DNA of 64,000 nt from an uncultured Eubacteriales bacterium (GTDB lineage Bacteria; Bacillota; Clostridia; Oscillospirales; Acutalibacteraceae), in NCBI GenBank assembly GCA_902491475.1, contig CABUHY010000013.1, positions 1 to 64,000 of the forward strand. Reading direction: 5' to 3'. Under the pieces are notes generated by a model. The model was not told the origin of the DNA and searched no databases. It saw only the letters and a program-made list of their open reading frames with translations. Each line of letters begins with the position of its first letter. Within the stretch, counting starts at the first letter, position 1. This document shows, piece after piece, positions 8,843-18,194 of the stretch. The position numbers and the translations under genes are program-made.

Positions 8843-8871
8843 ATTTTATATTCTTATCAAGGAAATATATC

Positions 8872-10080
8872 TTATTCCTCGGGAAGGAAAGCCTTGTGAA
8901 CCGCAGAAACGGCACGGTCTGCGTCCTTGGCGTCGATAAGAACGGAGATTTTGATTTCGCTTGTTGAAATCATATCGATGTTGATGTCGTGCTCAAAGAG
9001 AGCCTCGAACATCTTGGAAGCGGTACCGGGATGAGATTCCATACCTGCGCCGACAATGGAGATTTTAGCAACATTTGTGTCGCAGATGATGTCCTTGTCG
9101 TCAATGTCAAAGGTCTTGTGGATAGCCTCGATAGCGCCCTCCGCATTGTCCTTGGAAACGGTAAAGGAGATGTCCTTTGTGCCGTCTCTGCCGACCGACT
9201 GAAGAATGATGTCAACATTGATTCTTGCATGTGCGAGCTTTGAGAAAAGCTTGAAAGCAACGCCTGGGATGTTGGGGATGTTTGTTATTGAAATGCGTGC
9301 AACATCGGTATCCTTAGTTACACCTCTTACGAGCATTTTTTCCATTTTTGCGACCTCCTTAACGATCGTACCGGGAACTCTCTTGAGACTTGAGAGAACC
9401 TCGAGTTCAACATTATATTTTTTAGCCATTTCTACCGAGCGGTTATTGAGAACCTGTGCGCCGAGAGTTGCCAATTCAAGCATTTCGTCGTAGGTTATTT
9501 CCTGAAGCTTCTGAGCGTTCGGAACCTTTCTCGGGTCTGCGGTAAATACGCCCTCGACATCCGTGAATATCTGGCAGCGGTCTGCGTGCATGGCTGCTGC
9601 AATCGCAACTGCGCTTGTATCGCTTCCGCCTCTGCCGAGCGTTGTGAGGTCGTCGTACTTGTTAATTCCCTGGAAGCCTGCGACAACCACGATGTTGTGG
9701 CGGTCGACCTCCGCTTTAAGACGGTCCGCCTTAATGGATTTGATTCTTGCCGAGCCGTATGCGGAGCTTGTGTTGAAGCCTGCTTGCCAGCCGAGGAGCG
9801 AAACGGCGGGGCAACCCAATTTTTCAATAGCCATTGAAAGAAGTGCGATTGAAATCTGCTCGCCCGAGGTCATAAGCATATCGAGCTCTCTCTTTGACGG
9901 CTTGTCATTTATTTCGTGAGCCTTTGCAATGAGGTCGTCGGTGGTGTCGCCCTGTGCGGAAACTACGACGATTACATCATTTCCCTGACGGTAGGTGTCC
10001 GTAACAATCTGAGCGACATTCATTACGCGCTCGGCATTTGCAACGGAGCTTCCGCCGAATTTCTGAACTATAAGTCCCAT
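8872..10080 (-). CDS. lysC: Aspartate kinase (monofunctional, ACT-regulated)
   Basis: Phosphorylates L-aspartate, the entry to lysine, threonine and methionine synthesis. The 402-aa product has the amino-acid kinase signature VQKFGGSSVAN (residues 5-15), TLGRGGSDTSAVAIAAA, and a C-terminal pair of ACT domains (from about 265: ARISITNIPNIPG and AKISIVGAGMESHPGTASKMFEAL), implying allosteric control by an end-product amino acid. ATG at 10078-10080 follows TGGAGGA. It lies 17 nt after hom, in one operon. Confidence 0.95.
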   Translation of the reverse strand: MGLIVQKFGGSSVANAERVMNVAQIVTDTYRQGNDVIVVVSAQGDTTDDLIAKAHEINDKPSKRELDMLMTSGEQISIALLSMAIEKLGCPAVSLLGWQAGFNTSSAYGSARIKSIKADRLKAEVDRHNIVVVAGFQGINKYDDLTTLGRGGSDTSAVAIAAAMHADRCQIFTDVEGVFTADPRKVPNAQKLQEITYDEMLELATLGAQVLNNRSVEMAKKYNVELEVLSSLKRVPGTIVKEVAKMEKMLVRGVTKDTDVARISITNIPNIPGVAFKLFSKLAHARINVDIILQSVGRDGTKDISFTVSKDNAEGAIEAIHKTFDIDDKDIICDTNVAKISIVGAGMESHPGTASKMFEALFEHDINIDMISTSEIKISVLIDAKDADRAVSAVHKAFLPEE

Positions 10081-10097
10081 AAATTATCCTCCAAATA

Positions 10098-11336
10098 TCA
10101 ATAGTCCGATACTCTGATTACAGAGCAGGGCTTGATTTCGTTTATCGAGTTGAGCTTTGCAACGAGATCCTTTTCCTTTTCGTTGTCGGTTACGAAAGCG
10201 AATTCGTCTGCGGGCTGATTGTCCCTTGAAACAAATTTAACCGTCGGGAATACCGATTTGACGGCTTCTTTTGCCTTTTCGACATCTGCTGCCGTTGCAC
10301 GGACGAAAAGAGCGGTGTCAAGCTCTTCGTAATTTTCGACATAGCCGTCCTCGCTCGGACCCCAGCCGAAAATCTTTTTGCGCTTGGTGTGCTTTGCGCA
10401 GTCGATTACATCTGCGACAACCGCACTTGCGGTCGGGAGCTTACCTGCGCCTCTGCCGTAGAACACCACATCGCCGATAGCGTCGCCTCTGACGAGAATT
10501 GCATTGAAAACATCGCTTACATTTGCAAGCTGTGAGGACGACATAACGACGCAGGGGCTGACAAGCGCCGAAATTTTGCCGTCGTCAAGGCGTTTTGCCC
10601 TGCCGATAAGCTTGATAACTCCGCCGAGGTTGTTTACATATGCAACATCGGAAAGTGTAATCTTTGTGATGCCTTCGGTGTGAACGCTGTCGGGGTAAAC
10701 ATGCTTTCCGAAGCAGAGAGAAGCAAGAATACAAATCTTTCTGCAAGCGTCGTGTCCCTCGATGTCGGCAGTCGGGTCTTTTTCGGCATAGCCGTTCTCC
10801 TGTGCCAATTTGAGAGCGTCGTCGAAGCTCATATTCTTTTCAATCATCATTGTGAGAATGAAGTTTGTGGTTCCGTTGAGTATGCCTGCAATCTCATCGA
10901 TTTCATTTGCCGCAAGGCACTGGGAGATAGGTCTGATAATCGGAATACCGCCGCCTACCGAAGCCTCAAACAGGAAGTTTACATTATTTTCCTCCGCAAT
11001 GGAAAGAAGCTCATAGCCCTTAGCCGCAACAAGCTCTTTGTTCGAGGTTACAACGCTCTTGCCCGCTTTGAGAAGGCTTGAAACAAATTCAAAAGCGGGA
11101 TGAAGTCCGCCCATGGTTTCAACTACTATTTTAACCTCGTCATCATTGAGAATATCGTTGAAGTCCTTTGTGAACTTATCCTTGTTGGGGTCGTTCGGGA
11201 AATCGCGAAGGTCGAGAATGTATTTCAAATCAAGCTGTGACTGTCCGCATTTTTTGATAATGCTGTCATGATTCTTGAGAAACACTTCTACAACGCCCGA
11301 GCCTACCGTACCGTAACCCATAACTGCTATATACAT
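10098..11336 (-). CDS. hom: Homoserine dehydrogenase with C-terminal ACT domain
   Basis: Reduces aspartate semialdehyde to homoserine. Of the 412 aa, residues 3-14 hold the NAD(P) Rossmann motif (VMGYGTVGSG), the middle has the catalytic region NGYAEKDPTADIEGHDA, and the last 75 aa form an ACT domain (ALFVRATAADVEKAKEAV ... SVIRVSDY), as expected for a threonine-sensitive enzyme. First gene of a hom-lysC operon on the minus strand. The upstream spacer (11337-11516) is AT-rich; I could not define a convincing promoter there and see no riboswitch-sized leader. Confidence 0.95.
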   Translation of the reverse strand: MYIAVMGYGTVGSGVVEVFLKNHDSIIKKCGQSQLDLKYILDLRDFPNDPNKDKFTKDFNDILNDDEVKIVVETMGGLHPAFEFVSSLLKAGKSVVTSNKELVAAKGYELLSIAEENNVNFLFEASVGGGIPIIRPISQCLAANEIDEIAGILNGTTNFILTMMIEKNMSFDDALKLAQENGYAEKDPTADIEGHDACRKICILASLCFGKHVYPDSVHTEGITKITLSDVAYVNNLGGVIKLIGRAKRLDDGKISALVSPCVVMSSSQLANVSDVFNAILVRGDAIGDVVFYGRGAGKLPTASAVVADVIDCAKHTKRKKIFGWGPSEDGYVENYEELDTALFVRATAADVEKAKEAVKSVFPTVKFVSRDNQPADEFAFVTDNEKEKDLVAKLNSINEIKPCSVIRVSDY

Positions 11337-11516
11337 TTTCTCACATCCTATATTATGATATATTTATTCACATAAAAGTTTATCACATTTCAAAACAATA
11401 ATAAAGAAAAAAAGAACAAAAAATAAATTTTCTATAAAAGATAAATATTTGCGTTGTAAGATTTCAAAAAATAGTATAAAATGTATAATAATAAAGCGTT
11501 TGCAAGGAGGTCTAAA

Positions 11517-12734
11517 ATGAATATAACGGAAAAAAGGCGAAGCTTTTTGATAAATGTTATGTACTTCGCCGTAATTATCGGACTGTTTTTCCTGTTTTTC
11601 AAATACGCTTTCGGGATATGTCTCCCGTTTTTAACGGCACTTTTTGTGGCTACGGTATTGCAGAAGCCCGTTAATTATCTTACCAAAAAGGCTCACGGCG
11701 GACGGGGAATATTTTCGGCACTGCTCGTTGTGTTCTGCTTCGTGGTGCTCGGCTCAATTATAGCGTTTGCTCTGATGAGACTGTTTACCGAGCTGAAATC
11801 GTTCTTCGATTATCTGATGCTGAAGCTTGAAAACACACCCCTGTTTATCGAGCAGGTCGGCGTATGGATTGAAACAAAGCTTACGATATTGCCCGACAGT
11901 CTCAGGACAAGCCTTTCCTCGTATGCTCAGGAGGCTCTTTCAAAGGTGCTCGGTTCGGGTGCTCCCGTAAACGACGCTGCCGCATCTGCGGTTGAAAAGA
12001 CCGGAAACATCGATTTTTCGTGGCTCGCTTCGCCGATCGGCGCCGTATGGGGCACGGCAAAGCAGATACCCGTCATAGCGGTCGGAATTGTTGTCGCAAT
12101 AGTATCGGGCTGCTTTATGACTGCGGACTATGCGTCTCTTCGCAATCTCACACTGAAGCTTGCTGGCGAAAAGAATGCCGCAAAAATCGTCAGAACAAAG
12201 AATATACTTTTCTCGACTCTCGGCAAAATGGCAAAGGCGTACTGTATAATCATTCTTGTCACATTCTCGGAAATGGTTATCGGTCTTTCGTTCCTTAAAA
12301 TAATAGGCGTATATACGGGCGGATACATTTTTGCGATTTCGCTCATAACCGCAATAGTTGACATTCTTCCCGTACTCGGAACGGGTACAATATTGATACC
12401 GTGGGGCGTTTGGTCGCTGTTGACGGGTCATATCGGCTTCGGTATCGGCATACTTGCGGTCTATGCGATAATCACGGTAATCAGGCAGATAATCGAGCCC
12501 AAGCTTGTGGCTTCCCAGCTCGGACTTCCCGCATATGTTACGATTACAGCAATGTATATCGGCACCCGTCTGTTCGGATTTATCGGACTTTTCCTTTTGC
12601 CGATAAGCATTATGGTACTCAAGGTGCTCAACGACGACGGCGTTATCCATATTTTCAGGAAAAAGCCCGTTACGGTCGAAGAGGTTGAAGCGGAGGTTGC
12701 CGCAGAGGAAAAAGCGGAAAAGGAAAACGGTTGA
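11517..12734 (+). CDS. AI-2E/YtvI family membrane permease
   Basis: 405-aa protein of the AI-2E transporter-like superfamily (TqsA/YtvI/PerM). It shows paired N-terminal transmembrane helices (about 12-55), a soluble-looking middle segment (about 95-175) and about five C-terminal helices including GIYTGGYIF-like and DILPVLGTGTILIPWG motifs typical of the family, then an acidic tail. The start at 11517 follows AAGGAGG; an upstream in-frame ATG at 11481 has no ribosome site. It is followed 13 nt later by the PHP phosphatase gene. The substrate cannot be told: family members include AI-2 exporters, Na+/H+ antiporters and sporulation proteins. Confidence 0.8.
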   Translation: MNITEKRRSFLINVMYFAVIIGLFFLFFKYAFGICLPFLTALFVATVLQKPVNYLTKKAHGGRGIFSALLVVFCFVVLGSIIAFALMRLFTELKSFFDYLMLKLENTPLFIEQVGVWIETKLTILPDSLRTSLSSYAQEALSKVLGSGAPVNDAAASAVEKTGNIDFSWLASPIGAVWGTAKQIPVIAVGIVVAIVSGCFMTADYASLRNLTLKLAGEKNAAKIVRTKNILFSTLGKMAKAYCIIILVTFSEMVIGLSFLKIIGVYTGGYIFAISLITAIVDILPVLGTGTILIPWGVWSLLTGHIGFGIGILAVYAIITVIRQIIEPKLVASQLGLPAYVTITAMYIGTRLFGFIGLFLLPISIMVLKVLNDDGVIHIFRKKPVTVEEVEAEVAAEEKAEKENG

Positions 12735-12747
12735 CGGAGGGAATTTT

Positions 12748-13491
12748 ATGATTGATATTCACTGTCATATTTTACCCGGTATAGACGACGGCGCTCCCGA
12801 TATTGAGGAGTCTGCCGAGATGGTAAGGTCCGCGGCGCAGAACGGGATACAGGCTATAATAGCGACTCCGCACTTTACGGACTTTGAGCGGATTGACGAA
12901 TTTCTGTATAACCGTGATGAGGCGATTGAGACTTTTGAGGAAATGCTCGAGGATTTTGACTACAAGGTGGCTGTAGGCTACGGGGCTGAGGTCTTTCTCA
13001 ACAGCAAGGTGTTTACTGCGGGAGACCTGGACGAGATTACGCTTAACAAAAGCAGATATATGCTCTGCGAATACACGCTCAATCCCTTTGACACCGAAAG
13101 AGCCGTTATATATGCGGAGGAAATTCTCGTCAGAGGATATATTCCGATAATCGCACATCCGGAGAGATATATCACTTTTGCGCAAAATCCCGAAATCGTA
13201 AACGAGCTGTGGGATATGGGCTGTATGTTCCAGGTGAACGCTTCTTCTCTTGCGGGACACGGCGGGGAAGAAATGCAGGAATTTACCGAGGCGCTTATAC
13301 TCAGAGGGTTTGCGGATTTTATCGCAACCGACGCCCATTCGCACAGGAGGAGGAACAACAGGATTCTCGACAAAATCGAAGAATTCCCCGAAAGCATTTC
13401 CGAGAAAATGCTCAAACATCTGCTTGAAGAGGCTCCGTTAAGGGTGCTCAAGGATGAGATTTTCCCCGAAAAAGAAGTCGAATATTTCTGA
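12748..13491 (+). CDS. CpsB/CapC-type PHP-domain tyrosine-protein phosphatase
   Basis: 247-aa PHP-family metallophosphatase. Metal-ligand motifs are seen in order: DIHCHILPGIDDGA (3-16), ATPHF, an internal Glu in GYGAEVF, IIAHPERY and ATDAHSHRRR near the C-terminus. Known members (CpsB, YwqE, Wzb-like in Gram-positives) dephosphorylate BY-kinases that control capsule or exopolysaccharide synthesis. No BY-kinase is visible nearby, so the target is unknown. The ATG at 12748 follows GGAGGG. Probably co-transcribed with the permease; a terminator follows. Confidence 0.85.
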   Translation: MIDIHCHILPGIDDGAPDIEESAEMVRSAAQNGIQAIIATPHFTDFERIDEFLYNRDEAIETFEEMLEDFDYKVAVGYGAEVFLNSKVFTAGDLDEITLNKSRYMLCEYTLNPFDTERAVIYAEEILVRGYIPIIAHPERYITFAQNPEIVNELWDMGCMFQVNASSLAGHGGEEMQEFTEALILRGFADFIATDAHSHRRRNNRILDKIEEFPESISEKMLKHLLEEAPLRVLKDEIFPEKEVEYF

Positions 13492-13532
13492 TTTTTTCTA
13501 TACCATTATAATATATATAGCAAAAGCAGCGT

Positions 13533-13573
13533 ACGCCGAAGGTCGAAAAACGACTTTCGGCGGCGTGTTTTTT
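13533..13573 (+). terminator. Terminator after the PHP phosphatase gene
   Basis: Hairpin of 13533-13545 with 13551-13566 (one G-U pair, a small bulge, AAAAA loop) followed by seven T (13567-13573). Confidence 0.75.
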
Positions 13574-13676
13574 GATGGAAAACGGCGAAAAACACTAAAT
13601 GTTGTGGTGGCGAAAAGCACGCTGTCTATTATTAAAAATTTTCGGCTTTTTTCACGAACTTTTTTATAAAAAGTTG

Positions 13677-13705
13677 TTGCATTTGACAAAGTTATGTGTT
13701 AAAAT
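13677..13705 (+). promoter_or_regulatory. Promoter of the S10 ribosomal operon
   Basis: TTGCAT (13677-13682) and TAAAAT (13700-13705) are spaced by 17 bp. A TTGACA at 13683-13688 overlaps but is only 11 bp from the -10, so it is not the paired -35. Predicted transcription start is near 13712. Confidence 0.65.
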
Positions 13706-13711
13706 ACCTAG

Positions 13712-14000
13712 GCACGCTGTGGAATAGGCGAATTATGCCCATTTACCGGCGTTATGATATGCGATGATGTGATAGGTGGCTGCACTTTGATGCAGGGAAT
13801 TATCACGGAGTATGTCCGATTACAAACCGGGCGAAATTATATGTTTTTCTTTATGTAGCGTACCCCAACTGCGTGAAACAAGGAAAAACTGTGTGCTTTT
13901 TAACGTCCGAAATTTTTCGGATTTTTATATTGCGGAGGGTGGGAACACCCGGCAAGGTTGTTAAAAAGCGTTGCCCTAATTTTTTAAGGAGGCAAAACCA
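13712..14000 (+). promoter_or_regulatory. Long structured 5' leader of the S10 operon; candidate autoregulatory RNA
   Basis: About 290 nt without a gene lie between promoter and rpsJ. Elements visible by pairing: hairpin GTGATA...TATCAC (13769-13774 with 13801-13806) enclosing CTGCA/TGCAG; a perfect 10-bp helix (13895-13904 with 13960-13969) enclosing two hairpins, 13906-13912/13915-13921 and 13937-13941/13946-13950, the latter capped by a GGAA tetraloop. The segment TTGCC at 13971-13975 can pair with GGCAA at 13951-13955 or with GGCAA at 13991-13995, which overlaps the end of the rpsJ Shine-Dalgarno. Regulation, perhaps by a ribosomal protein such as L4, is inference. Confidence 0.6.
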
Positions 14001-14315
14001 ATGGCAGCAGCAAAAGGCAAAAAAATCAGAATCAGACTTAAAGGCTACGATCACGATGTTGTCGATAAGGCAGCAGAGAAGATTGTTGAAACTGCAAAGC
14101 GCACAGGCGCTCAGGTTTCGGGTCCCGTTCCGCTTCCCACGGAGAAGGAAGTTGTTACTATCCTTCGTGCGGTTCATAAGTACAAGGACAGCCGTGAACA
14201 GTTTGAGCAGAGAACGCACAAAAGGCTTATCGACATTTTAAGACCCTCAAACAAAACCGTTGAGGCTCTTACAAGTCTTGAGCTTCCCGCAGGCGTTGAA
14301 GTTGAAATTAAGTAA
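14001..14315 (+). CDS. rpsJ: 30S ribosomal protein S10
   Basis: 104 aa, normal length, with conserved [24 protein letters not shown] and the C-terminal [13 protein letters not shown] stretch that packs on 16S rRNA and NusB. It is the first gene of the ribosomal superoperon; the ATG at 14001 follows AAGGAGG (13986-13992). Translation may depend on the structured leader just upstream, where pairing can reach the Shine-Dalgarno sequence. Confidence 0.98.
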   Translation: MAAAKGKKIRIRLKGYDHDVVDKAAEKIVETAKRTGAQVSGPVPLPTEKEVVTILRAVHKYKDSREQFEQRTHKRLIDILRPSNKTVEALTSLELPAGVEVEIK

Positions 14316-14339
14316 TTTCGCTTTACGCTTACAGGTCAA

Positions 14340-14355
14340 GTTGGCGAAAGCCAAC
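14340..14355 (+). promoter_or_regulatory. GNRA-capped hairpin in the rpsJ-rplC spacer
   Basis: GTTGGC (14340-14345) and GCCAAC (14350-14355) form a perfect 6-bp stem with a GAAA tetraloop, 8 nt before the rplC ribosome site. No T-tract follows, so it is not a terminator; it could be a processing or protein-binding hairpin. Confidence 0.5.
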
Positions 14356-14379
14356 CAATAACCAAAGGAGGAAATAAAA

Positions 14380-15015
14380 ATGAAAAAAGGTCTTATTGGT
14401 AAAAAGATCGGTATGACTCAGCTTTTCGACGAAAACGGTAAAGTAATCCCCGTTACGGTCGTTGAAGCAGGTCCGTGCACAGTCGTTCAGAAGAAGACCG
14501 TTGAAAACGACGGTTACGCTGCGGTTCAGGTAGGCTTCGGTGATGTTAAAATCACAAGAGTCAACAAGCCTGAAGCAGGTCACTTCAAGAAGGCAAACGT
14601 TGCACCGAAGAAAGTACTCAGAGAGTTCAGACTCGACGACACAGACGCTCTTAACGTAGGCGATGTTCTCAAAGCAGACGTTTTCGCAGCGGGCGACAGA
14701 GTTGACGTTGTAGGTACAAGCAAAGGTAAGGGTACCGCAGGCGCAATCAAGAGATGGAACTTCTCGAGACTTAAAGAATCACACGGTACAGGTCCCGTAG
14801 CAAGACACGCAGGTTCCTTGGGTGCTTGTTCGGATCCGTCAAGAGTTTACAAGGGAAAGAAGCTCGCAGGTCACCTCGGTGCAGAGAGAGTTACAATCCA
14901 GAACCTTGACGTAGTAAAGGTTGATGTTGAAAACAATCTCATCGCTATCAAGGGTGCCATCCCCGGCCCCAAGGGCGGAATTGTTGTTCTCGCAGACACA
15001 GTTAAGAGTAAGTAA
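14380..15015 (+). CDS. rplC: 50S ribosomal protein L3
   Basis: 211 aa; begins [20 protein letters not shown], the L3 signature, and carries the long loop ([15 protein letters not shown], then [15 protein letters not shown]) that reaches toward the peptidyl-transferase centre. Start ATG at 14380 follows AAAGGAGG. Second gene of the S10 operon, with a 64-nt spacer holding a GNRA hairpin. Confidence 0.98.
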   Translation: MKKGLIGKKIGMTQLFDENGKVIPVTVVEAGPCTVVQKKTVENDGYAAVQVGFGDVKITRVNKPEAGHFKKANVAPKKVLREFRLDDTDALNVGDVLKADVFAAGDRVDVVGTSKGKGTAGAIKRWNFSRLKESHGTGPVARHAGSLGACSDPSRVYKGKKLAGHLGAERVTIQNLDVVKVDVENNLIAIKGAIPGPKGGIVVLADTVKSK

Positions 15016-15032
15016 GAAAGGAGTGTTGAAGA

Positions 15033-15656
15033 ATGGCTAAATTAGCAGTATTGGATAAAGCAGGTAAGAAAGTTTCTGATATCGAGCTTAACGACGGTAT
15101 CTTCGCAATCGAACCCAACATGTCGGCTATGCACCTCATGGTAGTAAGCTACCTTGCGGCACAGCGTCAGGGCACTCAGTCAACACTTACTCGTTCCGAA
15201 GTTTCGGGCGGCGGTAAAAAGCCGTGGAGACAGAAGGGAACAGGTCGTGCAAGACAGGGCTCAACAAGATCTCCGCAGTGGACACACGGCGGTATCGCAC
15301 TCGGCCCGAAGCCCCGTGAATATGGTATCGATGTTAACAAAAAGGTTAAGAGACTCGCTATGAAGTCTGCTCTTTCGACAAAGGTTGCCGAAAACGAAAT
15401 GATCGTTGTTGATTCACTTTCGATGGACGCAATCAAGACAAAGGAAATGGCAGGAGTTCTTTCGGCTGTCAAGGCAGGTAAGAAAACTCTTATCGTTCTC
15501 CCCGAGAAAGACGATGTAGTTTACAGAAGCGCCCGCAACATTGAGGGCACAAAGGTTTCTCTTGTAAACACACTTAACGTTTACGATATTCTCAACTGCA
15601 ACACAATCGTTGTTGTTAAGGATGCGGTTTCAAAGATTGAGGAGGTATATGCATAA
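15033..15656 (+). CDS. rplD: 50S ribosomal protein L4
   Basis: 207 aa, typical size. The extended tunnel loop is present ([19 protein letters not shown], then [16 protein letters not shown]). In E. coli L4 represses its own operon through the S10 leader, so it is the first candidate to act on the leader seen here at 13.7-14.0 kb. The stop codon overlaps the rplW start (TAATG), indicating coupled translation. Confidence 0.98.
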   Translation: MAKLAVLDKAGKKVSDIELNDGIFAIEPNMSAMHLMVVSYLAAQRQGTQSTLTRSEVSGGGKKPWRQKGTGRARQGSTRSPQWTHGGIALGPKPREYGIDVNKKVKRLAMKSALSTKVAENEMIVVDSLSMDAIKTKEMAGVLSAVKAGKKTLIVLPEKDDVVYRSARNIEGTKVSLVNTLNVYDILNCNTIVVVKDAVSKIEEVYA

Positions 15657-15949
15657 TGAAATTTGCTCAGGATATTATCCTCCGTCCGGTAATTACAGAG
15701 GAAAGCATGATGGGCACTGCCGAGAAGAAATATTCCTTCAAGGTTGCCAAGGATGCTACAAAACCCGAAATTAAAGAAGCTGTTGAAAAACTTTTCGGCG
15801 TTAAGGTCGCTAAGGTCAACACAATGAACTGCAAGGGTCATTTGAGAAGATACGGTCGCTTCGAGGGTTACACAGAGTCTTGGAAAAAGGCTGTTGTTAC
15901 TCTTACGGAAGACAGCAAGACCATTGAATTCTTCGACGGAATGATGTAA
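15656..15949 (+). CDS. rplW: 50S ribosomal protein L23
   Basis: 97 aa; L23 lies at the exit tunnel and docks trigger factor and SRP. Starts with the family pattern [13 protein letters not shown] and has [21 protein letters not shown]. The ATG shares one base with the rplD stop. A 65-nt spacer to rplB follows, containing a weak imperfect hairpin (AACGG/CCGTT enclosing GGAG/CTCC). Confidence 0.98.
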   Translation: MKFAQDIILRPVITEESMMGTAEKKYSFKVAKDATKPEIKEAVEKLFGVKVAKVNTMNCKGHLRRYGRFEGYTESWKKAVVTLTEDSKTIEFFDGMM

Positions 15950-16014
15950 TAACTCAACGGTAATGTATGGAGTAAAGACAGCTCCGCTAAGCCGTTATTA
16001 AGGAGAGTGAAAAA

Positions 16015-16845
16015 ATGTCTATTAAGGTCTATAAGCCGACTATCAACTCAAGACGTAATATGTCGGTTACGGATTATTCCGAACTTTCAAAGGTCGCTCC
16101 CGAGAGAAGTCTCCTTGCTCCTCTCAAAAAGAATGCGGGCCGTAACAGTTACGGAAGAATTACCGTTCGTCATAAGGGCGGCGGAAACAGAAGAAAATAC
16201 AGAATTATCGACTTCAAGAGAGATAAAGAGAGCGTAGCAACCGTTCTTACGATTGAATACGATCCCAACCGTTCATCTCACATCGCACTCGTTGAATACG
16301 AGGACGGCGAAAAGAGATACATCCTTGCTCCCGTCGGTCTTAAAGTAGGCGACAAGGTAGAAGAGGGTGCTCAGGCGGACATCAAAGTCGGTAACGCACT
16401 TAAACTCAAGGACATCCCCACCGGTACGGTTGTTCACAATGTTGAACTTTATCCCGGCAGAGGCGGTCAGTTGGCAAGAGCAGCAGGTAACTCTGCACAG
16501 CTTATGGCTAAGGAAAACGGCTTTGCGCTTCTTCGTCTCCCTTCGGGCGAGCTTCGCAACGTTTCCGCTGAATGTAAAGCTACAATCGGTACTGTCGGCA
16601 ACACCGACCATGAAAATGTTAAGCTCGGTAAAGCAGGCCGTACACGCCATTTAGGTATCAGACCCACAGTCCGCGGTTCTGTCATGAACCCGAACGACCA
16701 CCCGCACGGCGGTGGTGAAGGTAAGTCTCCGATCGGTCGTCCCGGTCCCTGCACACCTTGGGGTAAACCTGCTCTTGGCTATAAGACAAGAAATAAGAAA
16801 AAGGCTTCTAACAAGATGATTGTTAAACGCCGTAACGGTAAATAA
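16015..16845 (+). CDS. rplB: 50S ribosomal protein L2
   Basis: 276 aa, full length. It contains [23 protein letters not shown] split by normal spacing, the central SH3-like segment, and the C-terminal signature [20 protein letters not shown] with the conserved His needed for peptidyl-transferase-centre assembly, ending in a basic tail. ATG at 16015 follows AAGGAGAG. Confidence 0.98.
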   Translation: MSIKVYKPTINSRRNMSVTDYSELSKVAPERSLLAPLKKNAGRNSYGRITVRHKGGGNRRKYRIIDFKRDKESVATVLTIEYDPNRSSHIALVEYEDGEKRYILAPVGLKVGDKVEEGAQADIKVGNALKLKDIPTGTVVHNVELYPGRGGQLARAAGNSAQLMAKENGFALLRLPSGELRNVSAECKATIGTVGNTDHENVKLGKAGRTRHLGIRPTVRGSVMNPNDHPHGGGEGKSPIGRPGPCTPWGKPALGYKTRNKKKASNKMIVKRRNGK

Positions 16846-16863
16846 GGGAAGGGAGTGTAGATT

Positions 16864-17145
16864 ATGAGCAGAAGTACTAAAAAAGGACCTTTTGTGGAAC
16901 CCAAGTTGCTCAAAAAGGTTCAGGAAATGAACAAGAACGGCGAAAAAATCGTTCTTAAGACATGGAGCCGCAGCTCTACTATATTCCCGGACTTTGTCGG
17001 ACATACATTTGCTGTTCATGACGGCAGAAAGCATGTTCCGGTATATGTTACCGAAGATATGGTAGGTCACAAGCTTGGCGAATTTGCGCCGACAAGAACC
17101 TTCAAGGGTCATGCCGGTTCAAAGACTTCAAATAACGGTAAATAA
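16864..17145 (+). CDS. rpsS: 30S ribosomal protein S19
   Basis: 93 aa; opens with [12 protein letters not shown] and contains [21 protein letters not shown] and the C-terminal [11 protein letters not shown] motif, all typical of S19, which with S13 contacts 16S rRNA in the head of the 30S subunit. Start ATG preceded by GGGAAGGGAG. Lies 18 nt after rplB. Confidence 0.98.
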   Translation: MSRSTKKGPFVEPKLLKKVQEMNKNGEKIVLKTWSRSSTIFPDFVGHTFAVHDGRKHVPVYVTEDMVGHKLGEFAPTRTFKGHAGSKTSNNGK

Positions 17146-17170
17146 TCAGTCGAAAGGAGTGTATTAACTA

Positions 17171-17503
17171 ATGGAAGCAACGGCAAAGGTAACAAATGTA
17201 CGCATCGCACCCCGTAAGGTTCAGATCGTACTTGACTTAATCAGAAACAAGCCTTGCGATGAAGCATTAGCTATTCTCAAGTACACACCCAAGGCTGCGT
17301 GTGAACCGCTTGAAAAGCTTTTGAAATCAGCAATGGCAAATGCAGAAAACAAAGACATGGACACATCAAGACTTTACATTTCGTCTTGCCATGTTGACCA
17401 GGGTCCCACTCTCAAGAGAATCAGACCGAGAGCTCAGGGTCGTGCATTCAGAATCAACAAAAAGACTTCGCACATTTATCTTGTGCTTAAAGAAGCAGAA
17501 TAA
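17171..17503 (+). CDS. rplV: 50S ribosomal protein L22
   Basis: 110 aa; the core [20 protein letters not shown] and the beta-hairpin tip [17 protein letters not shown] that lines the exit tunnel near the macrolide site are intact, with no insertion of the macrolide-resistance type. ATG follows AAAGGAG. Confidence 0.98.
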   Translation: MEATAKVTNVRIAPRKVQIVLDLIRNKPCDEALAILKYTPKAACEPLEKLLKSAMANAENKDMDTSRLYISSCHVDQGPTLKRIRPRAQGRAFRINKKTSHIYLVLKEAE

Positions 17504-17522
17504 GTGAGGAGGAGGTAATACA

Positions 17523-18194
17523 ATGGGTCAGAAAATAAATCCTACCGGTCTTCGTATCGGTGTTATTAAGGATTGGGAGTCACGTTGGTACTCCGACAAA
17601 AAAGATTTCGGCGATACTCTTGTATCGGACGCAAAGCTCCGTAAGTATCTCCTTGAATCACTTGCTCCCGCAGGTGTGCCGAAGGTAGAAATCGAAAGAG
17701 ATGCGAAGAGAGTTCGTATCAACATCCATTGCGCTAAGCCCGGTATGGTTATCGGTAAGGGCGGCGCAGAAATCGAAAAGCTCAAAGCTACTTGCCAGAA
17801 AATGCTCGGCGGCGACAAAGAGGTTTTCGTAAACATTATTGAAATCAAGCAGCCCGACCTCAACGCTCAGCTCGTTGCAGAGAACATCGCTTCTCAGCTT
17901 GAAAGAAGAATTTCTTTCAGACGCGCTCTCAAGCAGTCAATCGGCAGAACGATGAAGCTCGGTGCTAAGGGTATTAAGACACAGGTTAGCGGCCGTATCG
18001 GCGGTGCGGAAATCGCACGTTCCGAGAGCTATCATGAAGGTACTATCCCGCTTCAGACCATCCGTGCAGACATCGACTACGGCTTTGCAGAGGCAAAGAC
18101 AACCTACGGTCGTATCGGCGTTAAGGTTTGGATTTACAAGGGCGAGGTTCTTCACGACAGCCGCAAGCCTCGCAAGGAAGGAGGCACAAAGTAA
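17523..18194 (+). CDS. rpsC: 30S ribosomal protein S3
   Basis: 223 aa; N-terminal [13 protein letters not shown], type II KH domain with [15 protein letters not shown], and the C-terminal half with [15 protein letters not shown] and [15 protein letters not shown]3 lines the mRNA entry channel. Start preceded by GAGGAGGT; the stop overlaps rplP by one base (TAATG). Confidence 0.98.
   Translation: MGQKINPTGLRIGVIKDWESRWYSDKKDFGDTLVSDAKLRKYLLESLAPAGVPKVEIERDAKRVRINIHCAKPGMVIGKGGAEIEKLKATCQKMLGGDKEVFVNIIEIKQPDLNAQLVAENIASQLERRISFRRALKQSIGRTMKLGAKGIKTQVSGRIGGAEIARSESYHEGTIPLQTIRADIDYGFAEAKTTYGRIGVKVWIYKGEVLHDSRKPRKEGGTK

Noticed and set aside
11337..11516. Lysine riboswitch or other leader upstream of hom-lysC
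   Set aside because: The spacer is 180 bp, AT-rich and shared with the divergent permease gene; no conserved stems were seen.
13683..13705. Perfect TTGACA as -35 of the S10 promoter
   Set aside because: Spacing to TAAAAT is only 11 bp; TTGCAT at 13677 gives the normal 17 bp.
13851..14219. Minus-strand open frame of 122 codons over the S10 leader
   Set aside because: It covers the structured leader and the antisense of rpsJ and has no ribosome site or family resemblance.
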